Source: an uncultured Ruminococcus sp.
Lineage (GTDB): Bacteria > Bacillota > Clostridia > Oscillospirales > Ruminococcaceae
NCBI GenBank assembly: GCA_902800795.1
Contig: CADCFQ010000007.1
Location: 1-64,000, forward strand
Reading direction: 5' to 3'
Length of the DNA: 64,000 nt
The notes under the pieces were generated by a model. The model saw only the letters and a program-made list of their open reading frames with translations, did not search any database and was not told the DNA's origin. Position numbers and translations under genes: made by a program. Each line of letters begins with the position of its first letter. The stretch's first letter is position 1. Of the stretch, positions 36,258-45,959 are shown one piece after another.

Positions 36258-36674
36258 ATGAACATGGACGTAATCGAAATGGCAAGAGAACTTGGAAAGG
36301 CTATCCAGGAGGATGAAAGGTATACAAGATACATGGATGCCTGCACCCTTAACGACACCGACACCGAGCTTCAGAACGAGATAGGCAAATTCAATCTCAA
36401 GCGTTCCCAGCTTGGCGAGGAGCTGAGAAAGGACAGCAAGGACACCGAGTCTATCAAGGTGCTCAATGATGAGATACAGCAGATGTATAAGGACATAATG
36501 GAGATGCCCAAGATGGTGGAGTTCAACCAGGCCAAGGCAGACCTTGAAAAACTCATCACAAGTGTGAACTACATAATCACCCAGGCTTCCGAGGGCGCAG
36601 ACCCCGAGACCTGCCCTGAAACGCCCCCTGCGTCCTGCTCGGGCAACTGCTCCGGCTGCGCCGGCTGTTCGTAA
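36258..36674 (+). CDS. YlbF/YmcA (Ric) family protein with a cysteine-rich tail
   Basis: The 138-residue protein is mostly helical. It matches the YlbF/YmcA family, whose members form the Ric (Y-) complex that directs mRNA maturation by RNase Y and binds [4Fe-4S] clusters. The last 20 residues hold five cysteines (CPETPPASCSGNCSGC plus AGC), a likely metal or cluster ligand set. Starts at 36258 and 36264 are both possible with GGAAAGAGG. It lies between miaB and mutS, as in many Firmicutes. Confidence 0.87.
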   Translation: MNMDVIEMARELGKAIQEDERYTRYMDACTLNDTDTELQNEIGKFNLKRSQLGEELRKDSKDTESIKVLNDEIQQMYKDIMEMPKMVEFNQAKADLEKLITSVNYIITQASEGADPETCPETPPASCSGNCSGCAGCS

Positions 36675-36720
36675 GGCTGCAAGGATAAAATAAAAGAGCA
36701 GATAGAAAGAGGTGACAGCT

Positions 36721-39408
36721 TTGGCTGCTGCTGACAATAAAAAAACAACATCCGGCACAGAGCCTGCCTATAAGGGGCTTACCCCGCAGCAGGTAAAGGC
36801 ACTTGGAAATCTGTCTCCCATGATGCTCCATTACTTCGATGTAAAGGAGCGCTATCCTGATGACGTTGTGTTCTACAGGCTGGGAGACTTCTATGAGATG
36901 TTTTTCGGCGATGCGCTCACCGCATCCGAGATACTGGGGCTCACCCTTACCGGCCGTGACTGCGGTCTGCCTAATCGTGCGCCTATGTGCGGCGTGCCTT
37001 ACCATTCGGCACAGACCTATATCAAGAAGCTTGTGGAAGCCGGCGAGAGCGTGGCTATCTGCGAGCAGACCGCCGACCCTTCGACCTGCAAGGGAATGGT
37101 CCCCCGTGAGGTCATCCGTGTCATCACTCCGGGAACTCTCATCGAGAGCTCGATGCTGGAGGATGATGTGAACAACTTCCTTTGCTGTATATGCTATGCT
37201 AAGGACACAGACAGCTGCGGGCTCTGCTTTGCGGACATATCGACGGGCGAGGTACACCTTTTTGCCTTTGAGGGCAAGGAGAAGACCGACCGTGTGATAA
37301 ACGAGCTTTCACGCTTCTCTCCCTCGGAGATACTTTTAAACTCCGATGCCGACGAGAACAAGGACCTTATGGACTTTCTGGAGCTTCGCCTGAACTGCCG
37401 CCGTCAGGTGCTGGAGAGCGAGTCTCTGAATATGTCTGGCCACACCGAGGAGGTGTCGGCGCAGATGACAAAGGAGACCTTTGACGATATTAACTCACAG
37501 CTCATTCCGGGCTCTCCCGAGCAGTCGGCTCTTTGCGGACTGTTTTGTTATATCCACGAGACCCAGAAGCAGCTGGTAGGCCGCTTTTCAGATGTAAGGC
37601 TCCACATGGGCGACCCGATGATGACAGTGGGTTACAGCGCAAGGCGAAACCTTGAGCTTGTGGAGACTTTAAGAAACAAGGACAGAAAAGGCTCTCTTCT
37701 CTGGGTGCTCGACAACACCAGGACCTCAATGGGAAGGCGTATGCTCCGCTCATATATCGAGCAGCCCCTTGTCAATCCTGTCAGGATAATGGAGAGGCAC
37801 GATGCTGTTGAACAGTTTTGCGATTCTCCTGTGGAGCTTTCCGAGATAAAGGAGATACTGGGCGGTGTCTATGACCTTGAAAGACTTATGACAAGGGTCA
37901 TGTATAAAACTGCCTCCCCAAGGGACCTTCGCAGCCTTGCTGTCACTGCCGAGAAGCTCCCGCTTTTAAAGGATATGCTCTCGGGCTTTTCTTCAAAGCT
38001 TATCCGCTCCTGCGACGAGAAGATATCCACTCTTGAAGATATCTCGAACCTTGTGGGCAATGCGATAGTCGAGGAGCCGCCTGTCAATGTGAAGGACGGC
38101 GGAGTCATCCGTGAGGGCTTCAACGCCCAGCTGGACGAGCTGAGAGAGATAAGAAGCGGCGGAAGAGCGATAATCGACTCCATAGCCGAGCGTGAGCGTG
38201 AGGCAACAGGCATAAAGACCCTGAAGGTCGGCTATAACCGTGTGTTCGGATATTATCTCGAGGTCACAAAGAGCTATTACGATCTTGTGCCCGAGACCTA
38301 TATAAGAAAACAGACCCTTGCAAACTGCGAGCGTTTCATAACCCAGGAATTAAAAGACGCCGAGAACACTATCCTCGGTGCCAGCGACAAGATAATTTCC
38401 CTGGAGCAGGAGATCTACTCCGAGATAATCGCTTTTGCGGCTTCAAGGATAAAACAGGTGTCACAGACCGCAAACGCTGTGGCACAGGTGGATGTGCTGT
38501 GCTCCTTCGCACAGGCAGCCCTTAACAACAACTACACCCGTCCCCAGATCACAGCGGACGGCGTTATCGAGATAAAAAAGGGAAGACACCCCGTTGTCGA
38601 GCTTATGCAGCGTGACGAGGTTTTCGTCCCGAATGACACCTACTTAGACCTTACTGAGAACCGCATGGCGATAGTCACCGGCCCCAATATGTCCGGTAAA
38701 TCCACCTATATGCGACAGATAGCCCTTATCTGCCTTATGGCTCAGATAGGCTCCTTCGTTCCTGCTGAATACGCAAGGCTTTCGGTGGTGGATCAGATCT
38801 TCACAAGGATAGGCGCCTCCGACGACCTGACCGCCGGCCAGTCCACCTTTATGGTGGAGATGAGCGAGGTGGCGGATATCGTTAAGCACGCCACCAAGAA
38901 CAGCCTTGTCATCCTTGACGAGGTGGGAAGAGGAACTTCGACCTTTGACGGTATCTCCATCGCCAGGTCTGTGGCGGAGTATATCTTAAACAGCAAAAAG
39001 CTCGGCTGCAAGACTCTGTTTGCGACCCATTATCACGAGCTCATCTCTCTTGAGAACGAGATGAAGGGCGTTGTCAATTTCAGCGTGTCCGTAAGAAAAC
39101 AGGGCTCCAGCATACGGTTTTTAAGAAAGATAGTAAGGGGCGGTGCTGACCAGAGCTACGGAATAGAGGTAGCAAAGCTGGCAGGGCTGCCGAAGAAGAT
39201 AATCACAAGGGCGGACGAGCTCCTTGAAGAGCTGGAGCGTGCCGACCGTGAAAAGAAGGCTGCGGATGCGGCAAGGGAAGACCTCCAGGTCAGCTTTGAG
39301 CGCATAACCGACAGCATAATAGTTGACAAGATAAGAAAGACAAATATAGACGAGCTCTCGGACGAAGAGCTGAGAGCATTCATGACAGACCTTGTTAAAT
39401 ATATCTAG
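36721..39408 (+). CDS. mutS: DNA mismatch repair protein MutS
   Basis: MutS recognises mismatches as a dimer. The 895-residue protein has the N-terminal mismatch reader (FYRLGDFYEMFF), the connector and clamp domains, and a C-terminal ABC-type ATPase with GPNMSGKSTYMRQ near residue 655, DEVGRGTSTFDG and the ATHYHEL switch. The likely start is TTG at 36721, with GAGGTG 7 bp upstream; a GTG at 36712 overlaps that site. The C-terminal tail is short. mutL follows after 20 bp. Confidence 0.96.
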   Translation: MAAADNKKTTSGTEPAYKGLTPQQVKALGNLSPMMLHYFDVKERYPDDVVFYRLGDFYEMFFGDALTASEILGLTLTGRDCGLPNRAPMCGVPYHSAQTYIKKLVEAGESVAICEQTADPSTCKGMVPREVIRVITPGTLIESSMLEDDVNNFLCCICYAKDTDSCGLCFADISTGEVHLFAFEGKEKTDRVINELSRFSPSEILLNSDADENKDLMDFLELRLNCRRQVLESESLNMSGHTEEVSAQMTKETFDDINSQLIPGSPEQSALCGLFCYIHETQKQLVGRFSDVRLHMGDPMMTVGYSARRNLELVETLRNKDRKGSLLWVLDNTRTSMGRRMLRSYIEQPLVNPVRIMERHDAVEQFCDSPVELSEIKEILGGVYDLERLMTRVMYKTASPRDLRSLAVTAEKLPLLKDMLSGFSSKLIRSCDEKISTLEDISNLVGNAIVEEPPVNVKDGGVIREGFNAQLDELREIRSGGRAIIDSIAEREREATGIKTLKVGYNRVFGYYLEVTKSYYDLVPETYIRKQTLANCERFITQELKDAENTILGASDKIISLEQEIYSEIIAFAASRIKQVSQTANAVAQVDVLCSFAQAALNNNYTRPQITADGVIEIKKGRHPVVELMQRDEVFVPNDTYLDLTENRMAIVTGPNMSGKSTYMRQIALICLMAQIGSFVPAEYARLSVVDQIFTRIGASDDLTAGQSTFMVEMSEVADIVKHATKNSLVILDEVGRGTSTFDGISIARSVAEYILNSKKLGCKTLFATHYHELISLENEMKGVVNFSVSVRKQGSSIRFLRKIVRGGADQSYGIEVAKLAGLPKKIITRADELLEELERADREKKAADAAREDLQVSFERITDSIIVDKIRKTNIDELSDEELRAFMTDLVKYI

Positions 39409-39428
39409 GTCATAGAACAGGATCCTAA

Positions 39429-41462
39429 ATGAGCGAGATAAAAGTTTTATCAAAGGAAGTTTCCGAGCTTATCGCCGCAGGCGAGGTCATTGACCGCCCC
39501 TGTTCGATAATCAAGGAGCTGGTGGAAAACTCCATAGATGCAGGCGCATCGGTCATAACCGTCGAGATCAAGAACGGCGGCAGGACCTATATAAGAGTCA
39601 CCGACAACGGCAAGGGCATAACCTATGAGGATCTGCCCGTTGCCTTTGTTCGTCATGCCACCAGCAAGATAACACGAAAGCAGGACCTTGACAGCATAAT
39701 GACCCTGGGCTTTCGTGGAGAGGCGCTGGCTTCCATCTGTGCCGTGGCAAAGGTGGATGTGCTTACCAAACGCCCGGAGGACGACCTGGGCACCCACTAT
39801 GCGATAGAAGCCGCACAGCAGACAGCCTATGAGGAAAGCGGCTGTCCGGACGGCACGACCTTTACGGTCAGGGACATTTTTTATAACGTCCCCGCAAGGC
39901 TTAAATTTCTCAAAAAGGACGTGACCGAAGCAAACGCTGCGGCAGACCTGGTCTCGAAGCTTTCGCTCTCCCACCCGGAGATCTCCTTCAAGTTCATCCG
40001 TGACAACCGCACCGAGCTTCTTACAGCCGGCGACGGCAAGCTTTTCTCGGCGGTCTATGCGGTCTTCGGCAGAGAGTTTGCCGAGTCCATGATAGAGGTC
40101 GACCACACCTATCAGGGTATGCACATAACGGGCTTCACTGTCAAGCCCCTGTCCTCAAAGCCCAACAGAAGATTTCAGAATTTCTTTGTAAATCACAGAT
40201 ATATCAAGTCCCGTGCCATGGCTTCGGCTCTTGAGGAAGCCTACCGCAATCAGATAATGGTGGGAAAATTCCCGGCCTGCGTTATGTTCGTGGATATCCC
40301 GGCAGGCGCTGTGGATGTCAACGTTCACCCGGCAAAGACCGAGGTGCGCTTCTCCAATGAGAAGCTTATGCACGAGGCTGTGTTCTTTGCTGTCAAAAAC
40401 GCACTTTTGAAATTTGATGCGCCGAACCGCATGAAGCTTGACAATTCCCGCAATTTCTCGGAGCGTCAGCTTTACAGCGTCCGGCCCGAGGACACCGGCG
40501 AACAGCTGCGCTTTTCTCAGCCGGTGCAAAGGCCTGTCCCCCCGGCAAAACAAGCGCCCGGGTTTAACAAGCCCGAGCCGCCTGCTCCGCCTGCCCCCAC
40601 AGCCCCGGTGCCGGAGCCTGTTTCTGTTGGCTTTAAAAAGCTCGATACAGAGCAGATAGAGAGAGCAAAAAGCGGCGAGGATATCTTCCTTTCAGACCTT
40701 GAAAAGACAGATGTGAAAACCCCGGAGCCGGACACTCTGCCCCCTGTGCAGGACGCAGAGCCCCCCGAACCGGAAGCTGTGAAGGTCACAGAGCCGATAC
40801 TTCCGGAGGACAGCGGCTATAAATTTATTAACGCTCAGAGCTTTGAGAAAAAGCCTGAGCCTGTCACGATAGAGTATGCCAAAAAGGAAAGCCCCAAGCC
40901 CGTTGTTGTGGGCGAGCTTTTCAAGACCTTTGTCGTGGCTCAGTGCGGCGACGAGATGATCCTTATGGACAAGCACGCCGCACACGAGAGATATATCTTC
41001 GAGCAGATAAAGGAGGACGCAAACAACCTCCAGCCCCAGATACTCTTAGACCCTATAACGGTGCTTTTGTCTTACGCCGAATACGATGCGGTGTGCGAGA
41101 ACCTGGAGAAGATAGCGACCCTGGGCTTTGAGGTCGAGCCTGATGCCGCACCCACCGTTGCGGTCAAGGGCGTACCTATCATCCTCGGGGACAACGACCC
41201 CACAGAGGTGCTGTGCGAGCTTGCGAAAAACCTTATGGAAAACAAGCTCAATCCCCAGTCCGAGGTCTTTGACGATCTTTATCATTCTGTTGCCTGCAAG
41301 GCGGCTATCAAGGCAAACGACAACAACAGCTTAGCCGAGCTGCAGACCCTGCTTGACGACGTTTACGAAAACGACGACATCAGATACTGCCCCCACGGCA
41401 GACCCGTGATGATAAAGCTCGGCAAAAGGGACATAGAAAAACAGTTCAGACGAATAGTCTAA
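39429..41462 (+). CDS. mutL: DNA mismatch repair protein MutL
   Basis: MutL couples MutS to downstream repair. The 677-residue protein has the GHKL ATPase N-terminus (ELVENSIDAGA, DNGKGI, 'RHATSKI', GFRGEAL), a Pro-rich linker (about 350-460) and a C-terminal dimerisation domain with the endonuclease motif as DKHAAHER near residue 514, where the usual Gln is Lys. The downstream metal-site motifs SVACKAAIKAND and CPHGRP are present. The nicking activity is therefore probably retained. Confidence 0.96.
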   Translation: MSEIKVLSKEVSELIAAGEVIDRPCSIIKELVENSIDAGASVITVEIKNGGRTYIRVTDNGKGITYEDLPVAFVRHATSKITRKQDLDSIMTLGFRGEALASICAVAKVDVLTKRPEDDLGTHYAIEAAQQTAYEESGCPDGTTFTVRDIFYNVPARLKFLKKDVTEANAAADLVSKLSLSHPEISFKFIRDNRTELLTAGDGKLFSAVYAVFGREFAESMIEVDHTYQGMHITGFTVKPLSSKPNRRFQNFFVNHRYIKSRAMASALEEAYRNQIMVGKFPACVMFVDIPAGAVDVNVHPAKTEVRFSNEKLMHEAVFFAVKNALLKFDAPNRMKLDNSRNFSERQLYSVRPEDTGEQLRFSQPVQRPVPPAKQAPGFNKPEPPAPPAPTAPVPEPVSVGFKKLDTEQIERAKSGEDIFLSDLEKTDVKTPEPDTLPPVQDAEPPEPEAVKVTEPILPEDSGYKFINAQSFEKKPEPVTIEYAKKESPKPVVVGELFKTFVVAQCGDEMILMDKHAAHERYIFEQIKEDANNLQPQILLDPITVLLSYAEYDAVCENLEKIATLGFEVEPDAAPTVAVKGVPIILGDNDPTEVLCELAKNLMENKLNPQSEVFDDLYHSVACKAAIKANDNNSLAELQTLLDDVYENDDIRYCPHGRPVMIKLGKRDIEKQFRRIV

Positions 41463-41496
41463 CGCAGCACCTCACAAGGGAACGGAGAGAAAACGA

Positions 41497-42453
41497 ATGG
41501 ATAAGATCCCATTGCTGGTCATTGCCGGGCCTACGGCTTCGGGAAAGACCGAGCTTTCGGTCGAGCTTGCAAAAAAATACGGTGCCGAGATAGTCTCCGC
41601 CGATTCGATGCAGATATACAAGGGCCTTGCCATAGCCACCGCAAAGCCCACCGCTGAAGAGATGCAGGGGGTGCCTCACCACCTTATGGACTTTCTTTCT
41701 CCCGACACGCCTTTTTCTGTGGCGGATTATGTAAAGCTTGCCAGAGAGAGGATAGCAGACATCTATTCCCGTGGGAAGCTTCCGATAGTCTGTGGAGGAA
41801 CAGGGCTTTATGTAAGCTCGCTTTTGAATAACATAACCTTTGATGATACCGCAGGTGACCCGGAGATAAGAGCCCGCATAGAGCAAGAGATAAAGGACAG
41901 GGGCGCTCACGCCGTGTGGGAAAGGCTTGAAGCCGCTGACCCGGAGACAGCCGCTCTTGTCCACGAGAACAATACCCCACGCCTTATAAGGGCGCTGGAG
42001 GTCTATGAGAAAACAGGCATCCCCCTTTCACAGCATAAGCGAAACAGCCGCAGGGAGCCCTCCCCCTATGATGCGCTTGTCTATGGCCTGACCTTTTCCG
42101 ACAGACAGCTGCTTTATGAGCGCATAGACAAACGTGTTGATATAATGGTGGAGCAGGGCCTTGTGGAGGAGTGCAGGGCAGTGTGGAGCTCAGGAGGGCT
42201 TGCCACCTGTGCCCAGGCTATCGGCTATAAGGAGCTGATACCTTATTTTGAGGATAAGGCCGAGCTTTCTGTCTGCATAGACAAGATAAAGCTCGAGACA
42301 CGCCATTATGCAAAGAGACAGCTCACCTGGTTTAGACGTGTTGACGGAATTTGCTGGATTGAACGGGATAATTTGTGTAAATTGAAAAAAATTATCGAAA
42401 AAATTGAAAATGATATAGCCAAATCAAAAATTATGTGTTATAATATAATTTGA
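41497..42453 (+). CDS. miaA: tRNA dimethylallyltransferase
   Basis: MiaA prenylates A37 of tRNAs reading UNN codons, providing the substrate for MiaB. The 318-residue protein has a P-loop GPTASGKTE (10-18), SADSMQIYKGL, GGTGLYVSSL and the C-terminal 'KRQLTWFRR' motif. AACGGAGAG lies upstream. Its 3' end is very AT-rich and contains TATAAT sequences (42439-42449) that may serve an hfq promoter. Confidence 0.96.
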   Translation: MDKIPLLVIAGPTASGKTELSVELAKKYGAEIVSADSMQIYKGLAIATAKPTAEEMQGVPHHLMDFLSPDTPFSVADYVKLARERIADIYSRGKLPIVCGGTGLYVSSLLNNITFDDTAGDPEIRARIEQEIKDRGAHAVWERLEAADPETAALVHENNTPRLIRALEVYEKTGIPLSQHKRNSRREPSPYDALVYGLTFSDRQLLYERIDKRVDIMVEQGLVEECRAVWSSGGLATCAQAIGYKELIPYFEDKAELSVCIDKIKLETRHYAKRQLTWFRRVDGICWIERDNLCKLKKIIEKIENDIAKSKIMCYNII

Positions 42454-42494
42454 TAGTATGTATCCTTGTGTAAAAACGAACGGAGGACAAATAA

Positions 42495-42737
42495 ATGAAT
42501 AAAAACATAAATCTTCAGGACGTTTTCCTGAACCAGATCAGAAAAGAAAAGATACTTGCGACCTTCATCCTTATGAACGGCTTCCAGTTCAAGGGCGTGG
42601 TAAGAGGGTTTGACAGCTATGTTGTCGTGCTTGACTGTGCAGGCAACCAGAATGTTGTTTATAAACACGCTATCTCGACGATAGTTCCGTCGAAGCCCGT
42701 CAACATCCTTGACGCAGCATCGAATACGGAGGGCTGA
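42495..42737 (+). CDS. hfq: RNA chaperone Hfq
   Basis: Hfq is the Sm-like hexameric RNA chaperone. The 80-residue protein shows the Sm1 segment '[19 protein letters not shown]', the 'GFDSYVVVL' turn and the Sm2 motif YKHAIST. This is the usual place of hfq downstream of miaA. ACGGAGGAC is the ribosome binding site. Confidence 0.96.
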   Translation: MNKNINLQDVFLNQIRKEKILATFILMNGFQFKGVVRGFDSYVVVLDCAGNQNVVYKHAISTIVPSKPVNILDAASNTEG

Positions 42738-42747
42738 CAGGTAAGCT

Positions 42748-43980
42748 ATGAAATCACTGACCGTAAAGATCATCACAGGTCTGCTATCGGTTTTTATCCT
42801 GACTACCATCGGCAATCAGATATATTACAGGCTTCATGACCGCCACGACACCGAGGAGGCAGTGCTTGTCACGATAAATGAGGACATCCCATTCAAGGGA
42901 GTCATCATCAGGGACGAGACAGTTATAACCTATGACGGTGAGGGCGTGCTTGATTATGCTTATCCGGACGGGAGCAAGATCTCGGTAGGCAACACAGTTG
43001 CTGAGGTCTATCCTTCGGATGATGCGATAGTGACAAACAACAAGATAGCGGCTCTTGATGAGCAGATAGAAGCACTCAAGACCTCTCAGGATCCGGGTCT
43101 GACCCAGTCGGTACAGCCGGAAACGATAAAGCAGAATCTTGATAAGGAGTATAAGACGCTTCTTGCAAATATCGTGTCTCAGGATTATGAGGCGGTGAGC
43201 CGGTCGAAAAAGTCAATGTCCCAGGCGCTGAACATCTACAGCATAGCCACCGGGACAGATGACAACTATGACAGCACGCTTAAAAGACTGACAGACCAGA
43301 GAAACGCTCTGGCACAGAACGCATCGAAGGCAACGGGCAGGATAACGGCATCGACTACAGGCTATTTTGTGTCCTATGCTGACGGCTATGAGGATAAGCT
43401 TTCAAAGAAGGATATAGCTTATCTCACCGAGAAGGATGTCAAGAACGCTATAAAGAAAAAGCGTGAGCCGGAAAAGAACGCTATCGGCAAGATGTTTACC
43501 GATTATTCCTGCTATATAGCAGGCGTTATCGAGGCAGATCCCAGGATAACCGACGGCGCAGTTTTGCAGATGGCTACGAATTCCTCAAAGAATATCTATG
43601 ATGTGAAGGTCGTTTCGGCGAAGACCACGGGCGAGAACAATGAGATGCTCGTTGTGTTCTCCTGTGACAGGCTCGATGAGACTCTGGTGGAGTCGAGAGT
43701 AAAGTCCTTTAAACTGATATTCGACGAGTATCAGGGCATCAAGGTCCCCAGGGACGCTATCAGGTTCAGGGGGCTTGACAAGGGCGTATACGTTATACTC
43801 GGTAAGGATATAACCTTCAAGAAGATAGATGTTATCTATGAGGGCGATGACTTTGTGCTTTCAAAGAACACCGCCAAGGAGGACTATCTTCTCCTGTACG
43901 ATCAGATCTTGTTAGAGGTGGTAACAAATGACGAGGCAAGACAGCTTGATGTCTCAGGGTCCCGTGAAAACAGCGGATAA
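42748..43980 (+). CDS. HlyD-like membrane-anchored protein of the division cluster
   Basis: The 410-residue protein has one N-terminal membrane helix (about 8-27) followed by an extracytoplasmic region with two half-lipoyl-like segments around a helical coiled-coil part (about 95-200), as in HlyD-type adaptors. Homologues in clostridia occur before ylmE-sepF. No efflux pump gene is adjacent, so a structural or division-related role is as likely as export. The 3' end overlaps the start of ylmE by 53 bp. Confidence 0.8.
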   Translation: MKSLTVKIITGLLSVFILTTIGNQIYYRLHDRHDTEEAVLVTINEDIPFKGVIIRDETVITYDGEGVLDYAYPDGSKISVGNTVAEVYPSDDAIVTNNKIAALDEQIEALKTSQDPGLTQSVQPETIKQNLDKEYKTLLANIVSQDYEAVSRSKKSMSQALNIYSIATGTDDNYDSTLKRLTDQRNALAQNASKATGRITASTTGYFVSYADGYEDKLSKKDIAYLTEKDVKNAIKKKREPEKNAIGKMFTDYSCYIAGVIEADPRITDGAVLQMATNSSKNIYDVKVVSAKTTGENNEMLVVFSCDRLDETLVESRVKSFKLIFDEYQGIKVPRDAIRFRGLDKGVYVILGKDITFKKIDVIYEGDDFVLSKNTAKEDYLLLYDQILLEVVTNDEARQLDVSGSRENSG

Positions 43981-44674
43981 TTATTTTCCCGATGTCCTTG
44001 AAAATTATAAAGAAATATGTTATAATATAGAGAACGCCAGAGCGAAATGGCGAAAAAGCGATGAAACGGTGCGTATGATGGCGGTGACAAAGACCGTCGC
44101 ACCCGAGAAGATAAACTTTGCAGCGTCGCTTGGAGCCAGGCTTCTGGGCGAAAACAGGGTCCAGGAGTTCCTTTCAAAGAAGGAATTCTACGACAAGGAT
44201 TGTGAAGTCCATTTTATTGGACACTTACAGACAAATAAAGTCAAATACATCATCGGCGAGGTCGCACTGATACAGTCAGTGGACAGCATAAAACTGGCTG
44301 GCGAGATAAACAGACAGGCAGCTAAGATAAACAGAAAGATGGATGTGCTCGTCGAGGTGAACATAGGGGACGAACAGACGAAGAGCGGCGTCTCGGCAGA
44401 CGGTGTGCTGGCGCTGGTAAGGGAGATCTCGGCGCTTGAGAACGTGTCGGTAAAGGGCCTTATGGCTATACCGCCCATAGGCTCGGGAGAAGAGGTCTTC
44501 GAGAAAATGAACGGCATATTCCAGAGAGTGAAGCAGGAGAATATCCCGGGGGTCTCTATGGAGACTCTGTCTATGGGAATGTCGGGAGATTATGAGCTTG
44601 CTATAAAGCACGGCTCAAATCTTGTCAGGATAGGAACCAAGCTCTTCGGAGCAAGAAAATACTTGGAGGGTTAG
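43928..44674 (+). CDS. Pyridoxal phosphate homeostasis protein (YggS/YlmE family)
   Basis: This PLP-binding TIM-barrel protein of the YggS/PLPBP family helps control vitamin B6 and amino acid pools. The 248 residues include the PLP lysine Lys55 in MAVTKTV, 'LLGENRVQEF', 'HFIGHLQTNK', VNIGDEQTKSG and 'LSMGMSGDYELAIKHGS'. The start at 43928 has GAGGTGG inside the preceding gene. The N-terminal extension of about 20 residues is a little long; later starts are possible. Confidence 0.92.
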   Translation: MTRQDSLMSQGPVKTADNYFPDVLENYKEICYNIENARAKWRKSDETVRMMAVTKTVAPEKINFAASLGARLLGENRVQEFLSKKEFYDKDCEVHFIGHLQTNKVKYIIGEVALIQSVDSIKLAGEINRQAAKINRKMDVLVEVNIGDEQTKSGVSADGVLALVREISALENVSVKGLMAIPPIGSGEEVFEKMNGIFQRVKQENIPGVSMETLSMGMSGDYELAIKHGSNLVRIGTKLFGARKYLEG

Positions 44675-44676
44675 AA

Positions 44677-45156
44677 ATGGGCAAATTTGCGCAGGGCTTT
44701 AAGAATCTGTTTGTCGGCGAGGAGGAGCTGGAGCAGGAGGAGATATATGCATCCTCTCCCGTTTACAGCGGTATACCAGCAAGCAGAGCTGAAACTATAG
44801 AAAGGACAAGGCCGGTACAGCAGGCAGCACCAGCACCTGCACCCGAGCCTGTAAGGCAGACTAAGATGGAACAGAAAACCGTACTTCAGATCGTTCTGGC
44901 AAGACCGAATGATTTTTCCGAGGTAAAGTCCATAGGCGATGATATCAATGAGATGAAGACAGTTCTCCTCAACCTGGAGACAGTAAAGAGCGAGGACGCA
45001 AAGAGGATACTCGACTTTATCTCCGGCGTTGCTTATGCAAACGGCGCAGATATCAAGATGATGGCTCAGAAGACCTTTGCTATCATGCCGAGAAACGTCG
45101 GCTTCAGCGGCGTTGATCTTATGAGCGAGCTTGAGAACAACGGCTACAGCTTCTGA
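44677..45156 (+). CDS. sepF: Cell division protein SepF
   Basis: SepF anchors FtsZ filaments to the membrane. The 159-residue protein has an amphipathic membrane-binding N-terminus (MGKFAQGFKNLF), an Ala/Pro-rich linker and a C-terminal SepF domain (about 75-145) with 'LARPNDFSEVKSIGDDI' and 'RILDFISGVAYANGADI'. It starts 2 bp after ylmE with TTGGAGG. Confidence 0.95.
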   Translation: MGKFAQGFKNLFVGEEELEQEEIYASSPVYSGIPASRAETIERTRPVQQAAPAPAPEPVRQTKMEQKTVLQIVLARPNDFSEVKSIGDDINEMKTVLLNLETVKSEDAKRILDFISGVAYANGADIKMMAQKTFAIMPRNVGFSGVDLMSELENNGYSF

Positions 45157-45158
45157 TA

Positions 45159-45941
45159 ATGTCTAAGAACGACTACGCTTTTTTGCAGGGTCTGGAGGAC
45201 GAGGATGTCTACCTGCTTGACCGGGTGAGCGAGTGGATCGAGCATTCGGAGGAGAGGTATAAGACAAGCTTTTCCGCTTTTCTTGATGACAGACAGAGCG
45301 AGCTTGTCAGGCGTCTGTGCGCTTCAAAAAGGTTTGAGCGTTATCTGCTCTGGGGAGGCTATGAGGACGCAGAGAGAAATATGCTTTGTGTTTATCCGCC
45401 CTATGAGGAGGTAACACACGAGGACTTTCCGATGAAGGCGCTGAACTTTTGCTACAGGCAGGAGGACAGGCTTTCTCACAGAGATATCCTGGGGGCGCTT
45501 ATGAGTCTCGGGATAAAGCGTGACAGCGTAGGGGATATTCTTGTGGGCGAGGGCAGGAGCTTTGCTTTCCTCAGAGATGCGGCGGCGCAGACGGCTCTTA
45601 TGAGCATTGAGAAGATAGGCAGAGTCGGTGTAAAAGTCACCGAGGGGTTTGATCCTTTGGCGGTGAAGGAGCCCGAGACCGTTGAAAAGTCAGGCTTTGC
45701 GGCATCGCTGAGAGCGGACTGCGTTTTAAGCATTGCGCTTGGACTCAGCCGTGAAAAGTGTGCAAGGCTTATTAAGACCACAGGCATAGCCGTCGATCAT
45801 TTAACCAGATATTCGCCTGATACAAAGCTTTCGGAGGGCTGCCGATTCTCGGTGAGAGGGTATGGGAAGTTTCTTTTCAAAAGCATTGACGGCGTTTCAA
45901 AAAAAGATAGAATACACATAACTGTTTGTAAATTTGTGTGA
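45159..45941 (+). CDS. S4-domain RNA-binding protein, YlmH family
   Basis: The 260-residue protein has the YlmH N-terminal domains and a C-terminal S4 RNA-binding domain (about 180-250, 'LRADCVLSIALGLSREKCARL'). YlmH is linked to ribosome quality control and to the division cluster. It starts 2 bp after the sepF stop, so it is translationally coupled. Confidence 0.92.
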   Translation: MSKNDYAFLQGLEDEDVYLLDRVSEWIEHSEERYKTSFSAFLDDRQSELVRRLCASKRFERYLLWGGYEDAERNMLCVYPPYEEVTHEDFPMKALNFCYRQEDRLSHRDILGALMSLGIKRDSVGDILVGEGRSFAFLRDAAAQTALMSIEKIGRVGVKVTEGFDPLAVKEPETVEKSGFAASLRADCVLSIALGLSREKCARLIKTTGIAVDHLTRYSPDTKLSEGCRFSVRGYGKFLFKSIDGVSKKDRIHITVCKFV

Positions 45942-45959
45942 AATTTGGAGGTACACATC

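Noticed and set aside
39450..41334. Minus- and plus-strand frames of 60-220 codons inside mutL
   Set aside because: They are shadows of a complete, well-conserved mutL gene.
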